Part shown: piece by piece, positions 44,771-56,152 of the stretch
Layout of the letters: every line of letters starts with the position of its first letter
Position numbering within the stretch: position 1 is the stretch's first letter
Source: Actinomycetales bacterium
GTDB taxonomy: Bacteria > Actinomycetota > Actinomycetes > Actinomycetales > Cellulomonadaceae
Direction: 5' to 3'
DNA length: 64,000 bases
Assembly: GCA_020444245.1 (NCBI GenBank)
Contig: JAHLLI010000006.1
Coordinates: 1-64,000, forward strand
Made by a program: the position numbers and the translations under genes
Notes under the pieces: model-generated
Seen by the model: only the letters and a program-made list of their open reading frames with translations
The model's database searches: none
Told to the model about the DNA's origin: nothing

Positions 44771-45649
44771 ATGTCCGATCCACAGGCGTTCTCCGCCCAG
44801 CAGGCGGCTGACCCGGCGACGCCGGCCCAGACATTGGCGGACATCGCGGCGCAGCGTCCGGACCTTCGCGCGGCGCTCGCCTCGAACCCCTCGACCTACC
44901 AGGCCCTGCTGGACTGGCTCGCCGAGCTCGGCGACCCGGCCGTCGACGCCGCGCTCGCGGCCCGCGGTGGCGGGTCTCCTGCGGCGCCGGTGCAGCCCGC
45001 GGCGCCGGTGCAGCCCGCTGCGCCGCAGCAACCGGAGGCGGGCGGCCAGCCATGGTCCCAGCCGGTGCCGGAGCAGGCCCCGCCCGGTCAGGAGTGGCAG
45101 CCTTCGGCAGACGCGTGGCCCGGGCAGGGCCAGCCGGGCCAGACCCCGCCGGGCCAGGCCGGACCCGCCCAGCCGTGGCAGTCCTCGCCCGCCCAGCCAT
45201 GGCAGCAACCTTCCGGCCAGCCGCAGCCCGGCACCTGGCAGCCGGCCGGTGGGCAGCCCGGTGGTCAGCCGTGGCCGTCCTACGGGACCCCGCCGCCGAA
45301 GAAGAAGAGCAACACCGCGCTGATCGTCGTGCTCGTGGTGGTGGGCCTGCTCATCGCGCTCGGCGTCGGCGGCTTCTTCGCGCTGCGTGCGCTCGGCAAC
45401 CGGATCGGTGAACAGGTCGTCGGCGAGGGGTCGATCACCTACTCCACGACGGGCAACCCCCAGGACCCGCCGCCCGGGGACGACCCGGCGCTGGACTCGC
45501 TGTGGCTCGCCTGCCAGGCGGAGGACTGGGGCGCGTGCGACCAGCTGTTCGACGAGTCCCCGATCGACTCGGCGTACGAGGCGTACGGCGGGACCTGCGG
45601 CTACCGGACGGACGGGCAGACCTACTGCACCGACGCGTTCGGCGGGTGA
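44771..45649 (+). CDS. LRV-like domain protein with Pro/Gln-rich linker and membrane helix
   Basis: 292 residues from ATG 44771. Residues about 8-70 resemble the variant leucine-rich repeat domain of actinobacteria (ADPATPAQTLADIAAQRPDL, LASNPSTYQALLDWL). A long Pro/Gln/Gly linker follows, then one membrane helix (ALIVVLVVVGLLIALGVGGF), then an exported tail with CQAEDWGACDQLFDESP and a CGYRTDGQTYC pair that could form a disulfide. Function unknown. Confidence 0.75.
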   Translation: MSDPQAFSAQQAADPATPAQTLADIAAQRPDLRAALASNPSTYQALLDWLAELGDPAVDAALAARGGGSPAAPVQPAAPVQPAAPQQPEAGGQPWSQPVPEQAPPGQEWQPSADAWPGQGQPGQTPPGQAGPAQPWQSSPAQPWQQPSGQPQPGTWQPAGGQPGGQPWPSYGTPPPKKKSNTALIVVLVVVGLLIALGVGGFFALRALGNRIGEQVVGEGSITYSTTGNPQDPPPGDDPALDSLWLACQAEDWGACDQLFDESPIDSAYEAYGGTCGYRTDGQTYCTDAFGG

Positions 45650-45692
45650 ACCGGTCCTGCGGGCGCGGCTGCCGTCGGGGTATGGTGTCGCC

Positions 45693-47565
<1,873 letters not shown>

Positions 47566-47655
47566 CCGCGCCGGGCCCGCCACCGGACGGCCGGTGGCGC
47601 GGCCCGTGCGCGTCCCCGCAGGCCCGTGCCCGCCGCGACCCGGCGTGCGCGCGGC

Positions 47656-47699
47656 ACCGCGGAGGGTCCGAGACGTGATCCGGCCGGACCCTCCGCGGT
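47656..47699. terminator. bidirectional terminator between leuA and rsgA
   Basis: CCGCGGAGGGTCCG and CGGACCCTCCGCGG: a perfect 14-bp stem with a 14-nt loop, serving both converging genes. Confidence 0.85.
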
Positions 47700-47709
47700 G
47701 ATCGGGGCC

Positions 47710-48906
47710 TCAGCGGCGCTTGTCCGGGCGGGCGCGGTAGGCCTTGGTGCGGGACTTCAGCTCGGAGGTCCAGGCAGCCTGGAGGCGGGCGTCGGTACGT
47801 CGGGCCTGGAACGCGGCCTCGCGCTGCAGGTCGCGCCAGGAGTCCAGTCGGCGCCGTGGAAGGACGCCCGTGGCTACCGCTTCGAGCACGGCACAGCCCG
47901 GTTCCACCGTGTGGGAGCAGTCCGCGAACCGGCAGTCGTCGGCGAGGTCGGCGACGTCCGCGAAGACCTCAGCGAGGTCCTCCTCGCCGCTCAGGCCCAC
48001 GGACCGCAGCCCCGGGGTGTCGAGCACCGCACCACCGCCCGGTGCCAGGTGGAGCTCGCGCGTCACGGTGGTGTGGCGCCCCTTGCCCTCCGCGCCCAGC
48101 GCCCGGGTGGCCATGACGTCGTCCCCGAGCAGGGCGTTGAGGAGGGTCGACTTGCCCACGCCGGATGCGCCGAGGAGCGCGACCGTCGCACCGTCGGCGA
48201 GCCACGCGCGCAGCGGCTCCAGGCCCCGGTCGAGGGGCGCCGAGACCGCCAGCAGGTCGCAGCCGGCCGCACTGGCCGCGACCAGCCCGAGGGCGGCGGC
48301 CGGGTCCGGGTGCAGGTCGGCCTTCGTGAGCACGACGGCGGGGCGGGCCCCGGAGGACCATGCGAGTGCGAGCAGCCGCTCGACCCGGCCCAGGTCGAGG
48401 TCCGGCACCATGCCCGCGACCACCGCGACGACGTCGGCGTTGGCGGCCAGCACCTGGGTGTGCGAGGTGCCCGAGACGCCGAGCCGTTGCACGGCGGTGC
48501 GGCGGGGGAGGACGTCGGTGAGCGCCCATGCGGCGCCGTCCAGGTCGCTCGGCTCGATCACGACCCAGTCCCCGGCGGCCGGGGTCGCGGCCGGGTCCTC
48601 GCCGGCGGCACGGGTCAGGCGAGGGGCCCAGCGGGCGGTGGAGCCTGTGTGCGCGTCGGTCAGGAGCACCTCGCAGGCACCCTTGTCGACGCGGGTGACG
48701 CGTGCGACCTCGGCGCGGTCGCCGGTCGGGTCGCCGAGCGCTGCGCGGTCGTCGGCCAGGCGGTCGAGGGTCTGCTGCCAGCCGTCGTCCCAGCCCAGGC
48801 GGACCGCCTGGGCCGGGAGCGGGTGGCGCGGGGTGCGCCGCGGTGGGCGCGATGGAGGGTTGCGGGTGGTGAGCGCCGATCCGGACGGCGCAGGGTGGTG
48901 GGACAA
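47710..48906 (-). CDS. rsgA: ribosome small subunit-dependent GTPase A
   Basis: 398 residues. OB-like N-terminal part, then a circularly permuted GTPase: G4 VVLTKADLHP precedes G1 LLGASGVGKSTLLNALLG, and G3 LDTPGLRSVG follows. C-terminal zinc site: CRFADCSHTVEPGCAV. Maturation factor for the 30S subunit. The best frame start is TTG 48906; a later start is possible because the first 35 residues are Pro/Arg-rich. Confidence 0.93.
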   Translation of the reverse strand: MSHHPAPSGSALTTRNPPSRPPRRTPRHPLPAQAVRLGWDDGWQQTLDRLADDRAALGDPTGDRAEVARVTRVDKGACEVLLTDAHTGSTARWAPRLTRAAGEDPAATPAAGDWVVIEPSDLDGAAWALTDVLPRRTAVQRLGVSGTSHTQVLAANADVVAVVAGMVPDLDLGRVERLLALAWSSGARPAVVLTKADLHPDPAAALGLVAASAAGCDLLAVSAPLDRGLEPLRAWLADGATVALLGASGVGKSTLLNALLGDDVMATRALGAEGKGRHTTVTRELHLAPGGGAVLDTPGLRSVGLSGEEDLAEVFADVADLADDCRFADCSHTVEPGCAVLEAVATGVLPRRRLDSWRDLQREAAFQARRTDARLQAAWTSELKSRTKAYRARPDKRR

Positions 48907-48953
48907 CGGTGGGCCTTTCGTCGGCCCGCCGCGCCGGGTGTCCGGCGGTGGTC

Positions 48954-49010
48954 TCAGTGCTGCGGCGGGCAGGGGTGGGTGGGCGCGACAGAACCCCAGG
49001 TCACAGCCAT
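48954..49010 (-). CDS. 18-codon upstream ORF of rsgA
   Basis: MAVTWGSVAPTHPCPPQH, starting at ATG 49010 with GGAAGGAG seven bases upstream, a better ribosome binding site than that of most genes here. Its stop is 47 bp before the TTG of rsgA. It ends HPCPPQH, a Pro-Pro run that can slow ribosomes. Could be a regulatory leader or a microprotein; no homolog is known to me. Confidence 0.45.
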   Translation of the reverse strand: MAVTWGSVAPTHPCPPQH

Positions 49011-49132
49011 GGCGTGCTCCTTCCCTGCCGGGGCCCGCGCGCTGCGGGCCGCACGCCCGGCACGCTAGCGACCCCCGCTCGCGCGGTCACCCCCTTTTTC
49101 GTCCCCCCTCGACCGGGGAAGGAGCCCCTGGT

Positions 49133-49254
49133 CGAGTTCGGTGGTGGGCGGTCGAGTTCGGTGGTCGCAACCACCGAACTCGGCCCCGACCACCGAACTC
49201 GGCGACTTCGGGCTCGGCGCCGACCACCGAACTCGGCGACTTCGGGCTCGGCGG
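49133..49254. repeat. dispersed inverted repeat family 1, locus B
   Basis: Direct unit GAGTTCGGTGGT at 49134 and 49154, then ACCACCGAACTC at 49170, 49189 and 49223. The second and third form a palindrome with a 4-bp spacer. 49187-49220 and 49221-49254 are two tandem 34-bp repeats, 33 identical. The same unit fills the gap upstream of leuS. Confidence 0.85.
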
Positions 49255-49320
49255 CGGCCGTGCCCAGCGGCCCGGCCCTGCCTGCGGCGGCCGTGTCGGT
49301 GCGCAGGGGACAATGGTGTG

Positions 49321-50052
49321 GTGAGCCTGTACCGCGACGAGGGGATCGTGCTGCGCACCCACCAGCTGGGTGAGGCCGATCGCATCGTCACGCTGCTCAC
49401 CCGCGAGCACGGCAAGGTGCGGGCGGTGGCCAAGGGCGTGCGGCGCACGTCGTCACGGTTCGGCGCGCGGCTCGAGCCGTTCATGGTCGTGGACGTGCAG
49501 CTGTACACCGGTCGGAGCCTGGACACCGTGACCCAGGCCGAGTCGGTCGCCGCCTACGGCAGCAAGGTGGGCGCCGACTACGGGTTGTACACCGCCGGCA
49601 CCGCGATGCTGGAGACCGCCGAGCGGCTCGTGGACGCCGAGCACGAGCCGGCAGTCCAGCAGTTCCTGCTGCTGGTGGGCGCCGTGCGGGCCCTCGCCGA
49701 TCGTGTGCACCCGGCCGGCCTGGTGCTGGACTCCTACCTGCTGCGCGCCCTCGCGGTCGCGGGCTGGGCGGCGTCGTTCGCGGACTGTGCCCGGTGCGGG
49801 GCGCCGGGGCCGCACGGTGCCTTCGCGGCCGGCTCGGGCGGCGCGGTGTGCGCCTCGTGCCGTCCGCCGGGGTCGGCGTCGCCCGCGCCGCAGACGTTCG
49901 CGCTGCTGGCGGCGCTGCAGACCGGGGACTGGGTCACGGCGGAGGCGAGCGACGACAGGCACCGGCGGGAGGCCGCCGGGCTGGTCGCGGCGTACAGCCA
50001 GTTCCACCTCGAGCGCGGGCTGCGCTCGCTGCGGCTGGTCGAGCGCGCATGA
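49321..50052 (+). CDS. recO: DNA repair protein RecO
   Basis: 243 residues from GTG 49321. N-terminal OB fold ([20 protein letters not shown]), helical middle, and a zinc site CARCGAPG and CASC. It helps load RecA with RecR in gap repair. uppS overlaps its stop. Confidence 0.95.
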   Translation: MSLYRDEGIVLRTHQLGEADRIVTLLTREHGKVRAVAKGVRRTSSRFGARLEPFMVVDVQLYTGRSLDTVTQAESVAAYGSKVGADYGLYTAGTAMLETAERLVDAEHEPAVQQFLLLVGAVRALADRVHPAGLVLDSYLLRALAVAGWAASFADCARCGAPGPHGAFAAGSGGAVCASCRPPGSASPAPQTFALLAALQTGDWVTAEASDDRHRREAAGLVAAYSQFHLERGLRSLRLVERA

Positions 50053-50858
50053 GCCGCAGGTCGACGCGCCGCGCCCCGGTGATCGCCCCGCCGCCGCACC
50101 CCTCGGGGGCCCGCCCGCCGTCGATCCCGGCCGAGCTGGTGCCCCGGCACGTCGCGATCGTCATGGACGGCAACGGCAGGTGGGCGAACGAGCGCGGCCT
50201 GCCGCGCACGGCCGGCCACGCGGCGGGCGAGGCGGCCCTGCTGGACGTCGTCGCGGGCGCCATCGAGATCGGCGTCACGCACATCTCCGCGTACGCCTTC
50301 AGCACGGAGAACTGGAAGCGCTCGCCGGACGAGGTGCGGTTCCTCATGGGGTTCAACCGCGACGTGCTGCGCCGCCGCCGGGACACGATGCACGCCTGGG
50401 GGGTGCGGGTCCGCTGGGCGGGTCGCCGGCCACGGCTGTGGCGGTCGGTGATCAACGAGCTCGAGACGGCCGAGGAGCTCACACGGGACAACGACGTGTG
50501 CACCCTGACGATGTGCGTCAACTACGGCGGCCGGGCGGAGATCGCCGACGCGGCGCGAGCCATCGCCCGCGAGGTCGCCGCCGGCCGTCTGAACCCGGAC
50601 CGGGTCGACGAGCGCACCGTGGCCCGGTACCTCGACGAGCCCGACCTGCCGGACGTCGACCTGTTCCTGCGCACCTCGGGCGAGCAGCGCACCAGCAACT
50701 TCATGATCTGGCAGGCCGCCTACGCCGAGCTGGTGTTCCTCGACGAGTACTGGCCCGACGTGGACCGCCGTCACCTGTGGCGCGCGGTGGAGACGTACGC
50801 GCGGCGTGACCGGCGCTACGGCGGTGCGATCGACCGCGCGTCGGGCGACGAGGCCTGA
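50049..50858 (+). CDS. uppS: isoprenyl (undecaprenyl/decaprenyl) diphosphate synthase
   Basis: 269 residues from ATG 50049, overlapping recO. cis-prenyltransferase signatures: [57 protein letters not shown]. It makes the C50/C55 lipid carrier for cell wall synthesis. The recO-uppS pair is common in actinobacteria. The proline-rich N-terminal 30 residues are not conserved. Confidence 0.95.
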   Translation: MSRRSTRRAPVIAPPPHPSGARPPSIPAELVPRHVAIVMDGNGRWANERGLPRTAGHAAGEAALLDVVAGAIEIGVTHISAYAFSTENWKRSPDEVRFLMGFNRDVLRRRRDTMHAWGVRVRWAGRRPRLWRSVINELETAEELTRDNDVCTLTMCVNYGGRAEIADAARAIAREVAAGRLNPDRVDERTVARYLDEPDLPDVDLFLRTSGEQRTSNFMIWQAAYAELVFLDEYWPDVDRRHLWRAVETYARRDRRYGGAIDRASGDEA

Positions 50859-50863
50859 CGGGC

Positions 50864-51211
50864 TCAGTCCGAGGCTGCCACGCAGAACTGGTTGCCGTCC
50901 GGGTCGGCGAGCACCGTCCACGTGAACCCGCCGGCGAGGCTGTGCTCGGCGACCAGGCTCGCGCCGGCTGCCACGAGCCGCTCGACCTCGGCCTCCCGGT
51001 CCGGGGCGCCGAGGTCCAGGTGCAGACGGTTCTTGCCCGGCGTCACGTCCTCGACGCGCTGGACGGTCACGGCCGGGCCGGCCGGGAGCGCGACGACCAC
51101 GAACTGGCCGTCGTCGCTGGTGATGCGGCCGCCGAGCTGTGCCGCCCACCACTCGGCGAGCGGTCGCGGGTCGCGTGAGTCGATGGTGATCGCGTCGATC
51201 GTCAGTGCCAT
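50864..51211 (-). CDS. VOC/glyoxalase-fold protein
   Basis: 115 residues from ATG 51211. One VOC (glyoxalase/bleomycin) module pair: ITIDSRDPRPLAEWWAAQLG and, at the end, TVLADPDGNQFCV. Metal ligand positions include H in RLHLDLGAPD. May be a lyase or resistance protein; substrate unknown. It lies 33 bp after the acyl-CoA dehydrogenase, probably in the same transcript. Confidence 0.85.
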   Translation of the reverse strand: MALTIDAITIDSRDPRPLAEWWAAQLGGRITSDDGQFVVVALPAGPAVTVQRVEDVTPGKNRLHLDLGAPDREAEVERLVAAGASLVAEHSLAGGFTWTVLADPDGNQFCVAASD

Positions 51212-51244
51212 GGGCGTCACGCTAGGTCACGGCACCGACACCGC

Positions 51245-52396
51245 TCAGCGGTACCGGCCGGCGATGTCCCGCCCGATGATCTCCTTCATGATCTCCGTGG
51301 TGCCGCCGTAGATCGTCTGCACGCGGCAGTCCCGGTAGGCCCGGGCGATCGGGTACTCCTCCATGTACCCGTACCCGCCGAACAGCTGCAGCATCTGCGT
51401 GGTGACCTTGCCCTCGAGCTCGGTGGCCCACCACTTGGCCTTCGATGCCTCGATCGTGGTGAGGGTGCCCTCGTTGAGCCTGGTCACGCACTGCTCGATG
51501 TACGCCCGGGTGATGTCGACCTCGGTCTCGGCCTCGGCCAGCACGAACCGGGTGTTCTGGAAGTCGCCGATCCGCTGCCCGAAGGCCTTGCGCTCGAAGA
51601 CGTAGTCCTGCGCCCACTTGACCACGGCGCGGGCGCCGGCGTACGCGCCGGCCGCGATCGACAGCCGCTCGCGCGGCAGGCGCTGCATGAGGTAGACGAA
51701 GCCCATGCCCGCCTCGCCGAGCAGGTTGGCGTTCGGGACCCGGCAGTTGGTGAAGAACAGCTCGGCGGTGTCCTGGGCGTGCAGGCCGAGCTTGTCGAGC
51801 TTGCGACCGCGCTCGAAGCCCTCCATCCCGGTCTCGACGACGAACAGGGAGAACCCCTTGGCGCCCGCGGACGGGTCGGTCTTGGCCACGACGATGACCA
51901 GGTCGGCGTGCACGCCGTTGGAGATGAAGGTCTTCTGGCCGTTGAGCACCCAGTCGTCGCCGTCGCGCACAGCGGTGGTCTTGATGGCCTGCAGGTCCGA
52001 CCCGGCGCCCGGCTCGGTCATCCCGATCGCGCCGATCCACTCCCCGGACGCCATCCTGGGCAGCCACCGCTCCTTCTGCTCGTCGGTGGCCAGGTCCAGC
52101 AGGTAGGGCAGCACCAGGTCGTCGTGCACCGCGAAAGCGATGGTGAGCGACGGAGCGGCAGCCATGTTGAGCTCCTCGGCCACCACCATCCGGAAGCGCC
52201 AGTCGTGCAGGTCCATCCCGCCGTACTGCTCGGGGATGTCCAGGGCGATCAGCCCGGCCTCGGCGGCCGGGGTCCAGACCTTGCGGTCGATGAGGTGGTC
52301 GGCCTCCCACTGGTCGTAGCTGGGCTCGACCCACGTCGCGATGTAGTCACGAACCGTCTCGCGGTAGTCGTCATGGTCCTGGTCGAAGAACGGCAC
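51245..52396 (-). CDS. acyl-CoA dehydrogenase
   Basis: 383 residues from GTG 52396. FAD site AIGMTEPGAGSDLQAIKTTA, WVLNGQKTFISNG, and C-terminal QLFGGYGYMEEYPIARAYRD, RVQTIYGGTTEIMKEIIGR. The catalytic glutamate of short/medium-chain types lies in IYGGTTEI. It oxidises an acyl-CoA and passes electrons to ETF, whose genes are two and three positions upstream. Confidence 0.93.
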   Translation of the reverse strand: MPFFDQDHDDYRETVRDYIATWVEPSYDQWEADHLIDRKVWTPAAEAGLIALDIPEQYGGMDLHDWRFRMVVAEELNMAAAPSLTIAFAVHDDLVLPYLLDLATDEQKERWLPRMASGEWIGAIGMTEPGAGSDLQAIKTTAVRDGDDWVLNGQKTFISNGVHADLVIVVAKTDPSAGAKGFSLFVVETGMEGFERGRKLDKLGLHAQDTAELFFTNCRVPNANLLGEAGMGFVYLMQRLPRERLSIAAGAYAGARAVVKWAQDYVFERKAFGQRIGDFQNTRFVLAEAETEVDITRAYIEQCVTRLNEGTLTTIEASKAKWWATELEGKVTTQMLQLFGGYGYMEEYPIARAYRDCRVQTIYGGTTEIMKEIIGRDIAGRYR

Positions 52397-52436
52397 TGCT
52401 CCTCCTCCATGGGTGGGTCGGCGTGAGCCTGATCGG

Positions 52437-53363
52437 TCAGCGGGTGACCTTCCCGGTCAGGGCGGCAAGTGGGCGTAGCAGGAGCGGCCGGGCGGCGAAC
52501 CACGCTCCGGCAACGACGGCGAGGGTCACGACGAACGCGATCACGCCGACCAGCGAGTCGCCGTCGCGGGCGGCGAACATGTGGTTGAGGTTCGCGACGG
52601 CACCGGTGGCCATCACCATCACCACGTGCACGACGATGAAGCCCGCGAAGATCCACATCGTCGGGAAGTGGATGGCCCTGGCCGTCTCGATCGGGTAGTA
52701 GCGGTTGATCGCGGCCTTCTTGGGCCACAGCTCGGACAGCCGGAGCCCGGTGCTCGCCGAGATCGGCGCGAGGATGAACACGGTGGCGAAGTAGGTGAGC
52801 ATCTGCAGGGCGTTGTAGGCCAGCCAGGTGTCGTCCTGCGGCCAGTGCAATGACAGGTACTGCACGATCACCGACAGCGCGTTGGGGACGACGTCCCAGC
52901 TGGTGGGGACCAGACGCACCCAGCGCCCCGAGGTGAGCAGCAGGACGAAGAACGTGGTGCCCACCACGAGCCAGGTCAGGTCCAACGACACGTGGAACCA
53001 CTGCTCGAGGGTGATCGTGGCCGGCTTCTTGCGTGACCTGGCCAGCCAGGCCCGTCCGCTCCTGGTCCAGTGCGCCGCCGGTCGGCGGGTGTTGTGGATC
53101 ATCAGGCCGGACTTGATCATCAGGGCCATCAGGAACAGGTTGAAGAAGTGCAGGATGCCGACCCACGCCGGGGAGCCGTCGCTCTCGGCGCCCGTGGCCA
53201 CACCCGGGTAGCGCGCCACGAAGTCCTGCACACCCGGCTGGCCCCACGCCCACCGGGCGACCACGACGAGGACGACGAGCAGCACGGCGAGCGCGCCAGC
53301 CCCGAGGGCCCAGCGCGTGCGGGGCGCGAGCCCACCGAGCCGCCGGGTGGCGGGCGACGTCAC
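52437..53363 (-). CDS. cytochrome b561/b6-like membrane protein
   Basis: 308 residues from GTG 53363, overlapping etfA (GTGA). Five or six membrane helices. Histidines placed for heme: [30 protein letters not shown], and [20 protein letters not shown]. Similar to the membrane subunit of formate dehydrogenase or DMSO-type oxidoreductases. Being coupled to ETF it may pass electrons from ETF to the quinone pool. Proposed from position only. Confidence 0.85.
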   Translation of the reverse strand: MTSPATRRLGGLAPRTRWALGAGALAVLLVVLVVVARWAWGQPGVQDFVARYPGVATGAESDGSPAWVGILHFFNLFLMALMIKSGLMIHNTRRPAAHWTRSGRAWLARSRKKPATITLEQWFHVSLDLTWLVVGTTFFVLLLTSGRWVRLVPTSWDVVPNALSVIVQYLSLHWPQDDTWLAYNALQMLTYFATVFILAPISASTGLRLSELWPKKAAINRYYPIETARAIHFPTMWIFAGFIVVHVVMVMATGAVANLNHMFAARDGDSLVGVIAFVVTLAVVAGAWFAARPLLLRPLAALTGKVTR

Positions 53364-54337
53364 GCGGCCCCCGCTCGACGCGCCTCGATCTGACGGATCA
53401 GCTCCGGGACGACCGTGAACACGTCGCCGACCACACCGAAGTCCGCGATCTCGAAGATCGGCGCGTCGGGGTCGGTGTTCACCGCGACCACCGTGCGCGA
53501 CGTGGACATGCCCGCCTGGTGCTGGATCGCGCCGGAGATGCCGAGTGCGACGTACAGCTCGGGGGAGACCGTCACGCCGGTCTGACCGACCTGGTGGGAC
53601 TGCGGGACGTAGTCGGCGTCGACCGCTGCGCGCGAGGCGCCCACCGCCGCGCCCAGGGTGTCGGCGAGCTGCTCGACCAGCGCGAACGCCTCGGCCGACC
53701 CCAGGCCTCGCCCGCCGGAGACGACGACCGGTGCGCTGCGCAGCGCGGGGCGCGAGGTCGTGACCTGGACCGGCTCGCTGCTGGTGACCTGCCCGTCGAG
53801 GGCCGGGTCGACGTCGATCTCGATCGCCTGCACCGACGGGGTCGAGGGCTCGAGACGGTCGGTGACCGAGCCCGGTCGCAGCGTGATGACCGCCGGGCCC
53901 GCGGTGACCGAGGCCGTGGTGGTCCACGAGCCGCCGAAGGCCGTGTGCGCGGTGACCGGGCCGTCGGGGCCGGCGGACACGTCCACCGCGTCGGTCAGCA
54001 GGCCGCCACCCAGCCGCACGGCCACGCGAGCGGCGACGTCACGTCCCTCGACGGTGTGGGCCGCGAGCACCGCCACGGGGGCCTCGGACGCGGCGGCCGC
54101 GACGAGGGCTGCCGCCGCCGGGGTGGACAGCATGGACGCCGCGGCCGGGAACGTCGCCGTGACGACGCGGGCCGCGCCGCGCTCGGCGAGCTGGGCCACC
54201 AGCGGCGCGGGGTCGCCGGGCGAGACGACGACGGCCACCGGGTCGCCCAGGCGGGCGGCGGTGGCCAGCAGCTCGGCGGCCGACGACGCGACCTGACCGT
54301 CCGCGTCGAGCTCGATGTGCACAAGGATCGGTGCCAC
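53360..54337 (-). CDS. etfA: electron transfer flavoprotein alpha subunit
   Basis: 325 residues from GTG 54337. N-terminal domain with repeated [13 protein letters not shown] motifs. The C-terminal FAD-binding domain has [62 protein letters not shown] and [20 protein letters not shown]. Forms a heterodimer with EtfB, binds FAD and takes electrons from the acyl-CoA dehydrogenase. Confidence 0.95.
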   Translation of the reverse strand: MAPILVHIELDADGQVASSAAELLATAARLGDPVAVVVSPGDPAPLVAQLAERGAARVVTATFPAAASMLSTPAAAALVAAAASEAPVAVLAAHTVEGRDVAARVAVRLGGGLLTDAVDVSAGPDGPVTAHTAFGGSWTTTASVTAGPAVITLRPGSVTDRLEPSTPSVQAIEIDVDPALDGQVTSSEPVQVTTSRPALRSAPVVVSGGRGLGSAEAFALVEQLADTLGAAVGASRAAVDADYVPQSHQVGQTGVTVSPELYVALGISGAIQHQAGMSTSRTVVAVNTDPDAPIFEIADFGVVGDVFTVVPELIRQIEARRAGAA

Positions 54338-54348
54338 GGGACGCCCCC

Positions 54349-55116
54349 TCAGATCAGGTGCCGGTCGGCGAGGAAGTCGGCGAGCTGCTGCGCGGCCGTG
54401 CCGTCGTCCTCGACCCGGGGCCCGCCGGTGCGGCGCGGGAGGGCGGTGGCCGAGGTGACCGCGGTGCGCGAGCTCGGGGGCTCGAGGCCCAGGTCGGCCG
54501 TACCGACCTTCGCCATCGGCTTGCGCTTGGCGGCCATGATCCCTCGCAGGCCGGCGAACCGGGCGTCCGGCAGCTGCTCGGTGATCGAGATGATCGCGGG
54601 CAGCTGGGCGCGGACCTCGGTCGACGCGGCGTCGGTGACCCGGGCCCCGCTCACCTCGGTGTCGGTGAGCCGGACGGTGCGCAGCGCGGACAGCAGCGGC
54701 AGCCCGAGCATCTCGGCCAGCAGGGCCGGGAGCACGCCGCCGCGGCCGTCGGTCGACTCGTTGCCCGCGATGACGAGGTCGAACCGCTCGGGACGCAGGG
54801 CCGCGGACAGCACGGTCGCGGTGACCATGAGGTCGGCTCCGGTCAGGGCGTCGTCGACGATGTGGATGGCGCGGTCCGCGCCCATCGCGAGCGACTTGCG
54901 CAGGGCGTCGGTCGCCTGCGCCGGGCCCATCGTGACGGCCACGACCTCGGTGGACTTCTCGTGGTCCTTGTGGGCGAGGGCGACCTCGACGGCGCGCTCG
55001 CTGATCTCGTCGATCACCTGGTCACCCGCGGTGCGGTCGGCCCGTCGGGTGGCGGGGTCCAGCTGTCGTTCGCCGTAGGTGTCGGGAACGTGCTTGACGA
55101 GCACTGCGATCTTCAT
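54349..55116 (-). CDS. etfB: electron transfer flavoprotein beta subunit
   Basis: 255 residues from ATG 55116, [23 protein letters not shown]-binding loop [20 protein letters not shown]; the conserved [12 protein letters not shown] near the end. First gene of the cluster etfB-etfA-cytochrome b-acyl-CoA dehydrogenase-VOC on the minus strand. Confidence 0.95.
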   Translation of the reverse strand: MKIAVLVKHVPDTYGERQLDPATRRADRTAGDQVIDEISERAVEVALAHKDHEKSTEVVAVTMGPAQATDALRKSLAMGADRAIHIVDDALTGADLMVTATVLSAALRPERFDLVIAGNESTDGRGGVLPALLAEMLGLPLLSALRTVRLTDTEVSGARVTDAASTEVRAQLPAIISITEQLPDARFAGLRGIMAAKRKPMAKVGTADLGLEPPSSRTAVTSATALPRRTGGPRVEDDGTAAQQLADFLADRHLI

Positions 55117-55219
55117 CGACCACTCTCCGTCGCTGCCGTGGCGTGCGCGGTGCATGCCGCTCGAAGTACCGGCATGCGGTGAGTGTATCCGAGTCTGCTG
55201 GTATCAGGTAACCGCAGTA

Positions 55220-55726
55220 CTAGGTAACTTCCCCCGTCCGGCCGCCGGAGGCCCGGCCGGAGCCGCGCGCGCGGCGCACGATCAGCACCGTCACCGCGGC
55301 CACCGACGAGAGCGCGAGGACGGCGGCCCCGAGGGCCCACGGCGACTCCCGTGCCACCGCGACGGCCCCGGCGACGAGCGTGGTCCCGACGCCGCCCCAG
55401 AGCGCGGCCCACACCAACGCACCCGGGATCGACCAGAGCGTGAAGCGCAGCCAGCCGATCCGCAGCAGCCCGGTCGCCGAGAACACCGCGGACTGGAGCC
55501 CCACGGTGAGGAAGGCCGCCGGGACGATCGGCATGCCCCAGCGCTCGAGCGTCGAGGTCGCGCGGTGCACACGTGGATGGTCCAGGCGCTCGCTCCACCG
55601 GGTGCGCAGCACTCCGGCGGCCACGCCGCGGCCGAGCCAGTGCAGCGCCTGCGAGCGGGCCAGGGCGCCGAGCAGGAAGAACAGGTAGATCGCGAGGACC
55701 GGCCAGTCCTCGAGCCAGGCCGGCAC
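55220..55726 (-). CDS. DedA/VTT-family membrane protein
   Basis: 168 residues from GTG 55726. Four to five membrane segments, with RWGMPIVPAAFLTVGLQSAV, FSATGLLRIGWLRFTLWSIP and GALVWAALWG resembling the VTT (SNARE-associated) core. DedA proteins may act as lipid scramblases or transporters. It begins at the end of the zur gene and is probably read through from the znu operon. Confidence 0.7.
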   Translation of the reverse strand: MPAWLEDWPVLAIYLFFLLGALARSQALHWLGRGVAAGVLRTRWSERLDHPRVHRATSTLERWGMPIVPAAFLTVGLQSAVFSATGLLRIGWLRFTLWSIPGALVWAALWGGVGTTLVAGAVAVARESPWALGAAVLALSSVAAVTVLIVRRARGSGRASGGRTGEVT

Positions 55727-56152
55727 TCAGCCGCCCTGTCCGGAGCTCCCGGCGGACTGCCCGGTCCTGGCCGCTCGGCAGTCGGGGCACACACCGCTCA
55801 GCTCGATCGTGTGCTCGATGGCGGCGAAGCCGAAGGCCGCTCCCACCTGGTCCGCCCAGGCCTCGACGCCGGGTCCCTCGATCTCCTCGGCGCGGCCGCA
55901 CACCCGGCACACCAGGTGGTGGTGGTGCCCCGTGCGCTCGCAACGACGGAAGACCTGCTCGCCCTCGGCGGTGCGCAGGACGTCGACCTCGCCCTCCTCG
56001 GCCATGGCGGCGAGCGTGCGGTACACGGTGGCGAGGCCGATCTCGGTGCCCTGGGTCCGCATCAGGTCGTGCAGCTGCTGGGCCGAGCGGAAGTCGTCGA
56101 GGCCGTCGAGGGCGGCGGCGATCGCCGAGCGCTGCTTGGTCATGCGTCGCAT
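55727..56152 (-). CDS. zur: Fur-family regulator, probably Zur
   Basis: 141 residues from ATG 56152. Winged HTH (RSAIAAALDGLDDFRSAQQL, GLATVYRTLAAMAEEGEVDV). Metal-binding region GHHHHLVCRVCGRAEEIEGP and the zinc finger CPDCRAARTGQS. Position behind znuABC genes supports zinc specificity. It represses through Zur boxes at 58815-58851. It overlaps znuB by one base (ATGA pattern). Confidence 0.9.
   Translation of the reverse strand: MRRMTKQRSAIAAALDGLDDFRSAQQLHDLMRTQGTEIGLATVYRTLAAMAEEGEVDVLRTAEGEQVFRRCERTGHHHHLVCRVCGRAEEIEGPGVEAWADQVGAAFGFAAIEHTIELSGVCPDCRAARTGQSAGSSGQGG

Larger units (their letters stand above)
48907..49320. other. divergent rsgA-recO intergenic region
   Basis: 414 bp. It contains a small ORF with a strong ribosome binding site on the minus strand (48954-49010), a GC-rich hairpin near 49029-49062 (GCCCGCGCGCTGCGGGC), and repeat family 1 (49133-49254). 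Longer ORFs over the repeats are artefacts of the repeat composition. Confidence 0.65.

Noticed and set aside
41931-45200. 1089-codon minus-strand ORF
   Set aside because: Spans three well-supported plus-strand genes; low-complexity Arg/Ala/Gly protein.
49087-49526. ORFs over repeat locus B with EFGG-type motifs
   Set aside because: Peptide similarity to ORFs at 11.1 kb comes from the DNA repeat itself, not from a protein family.
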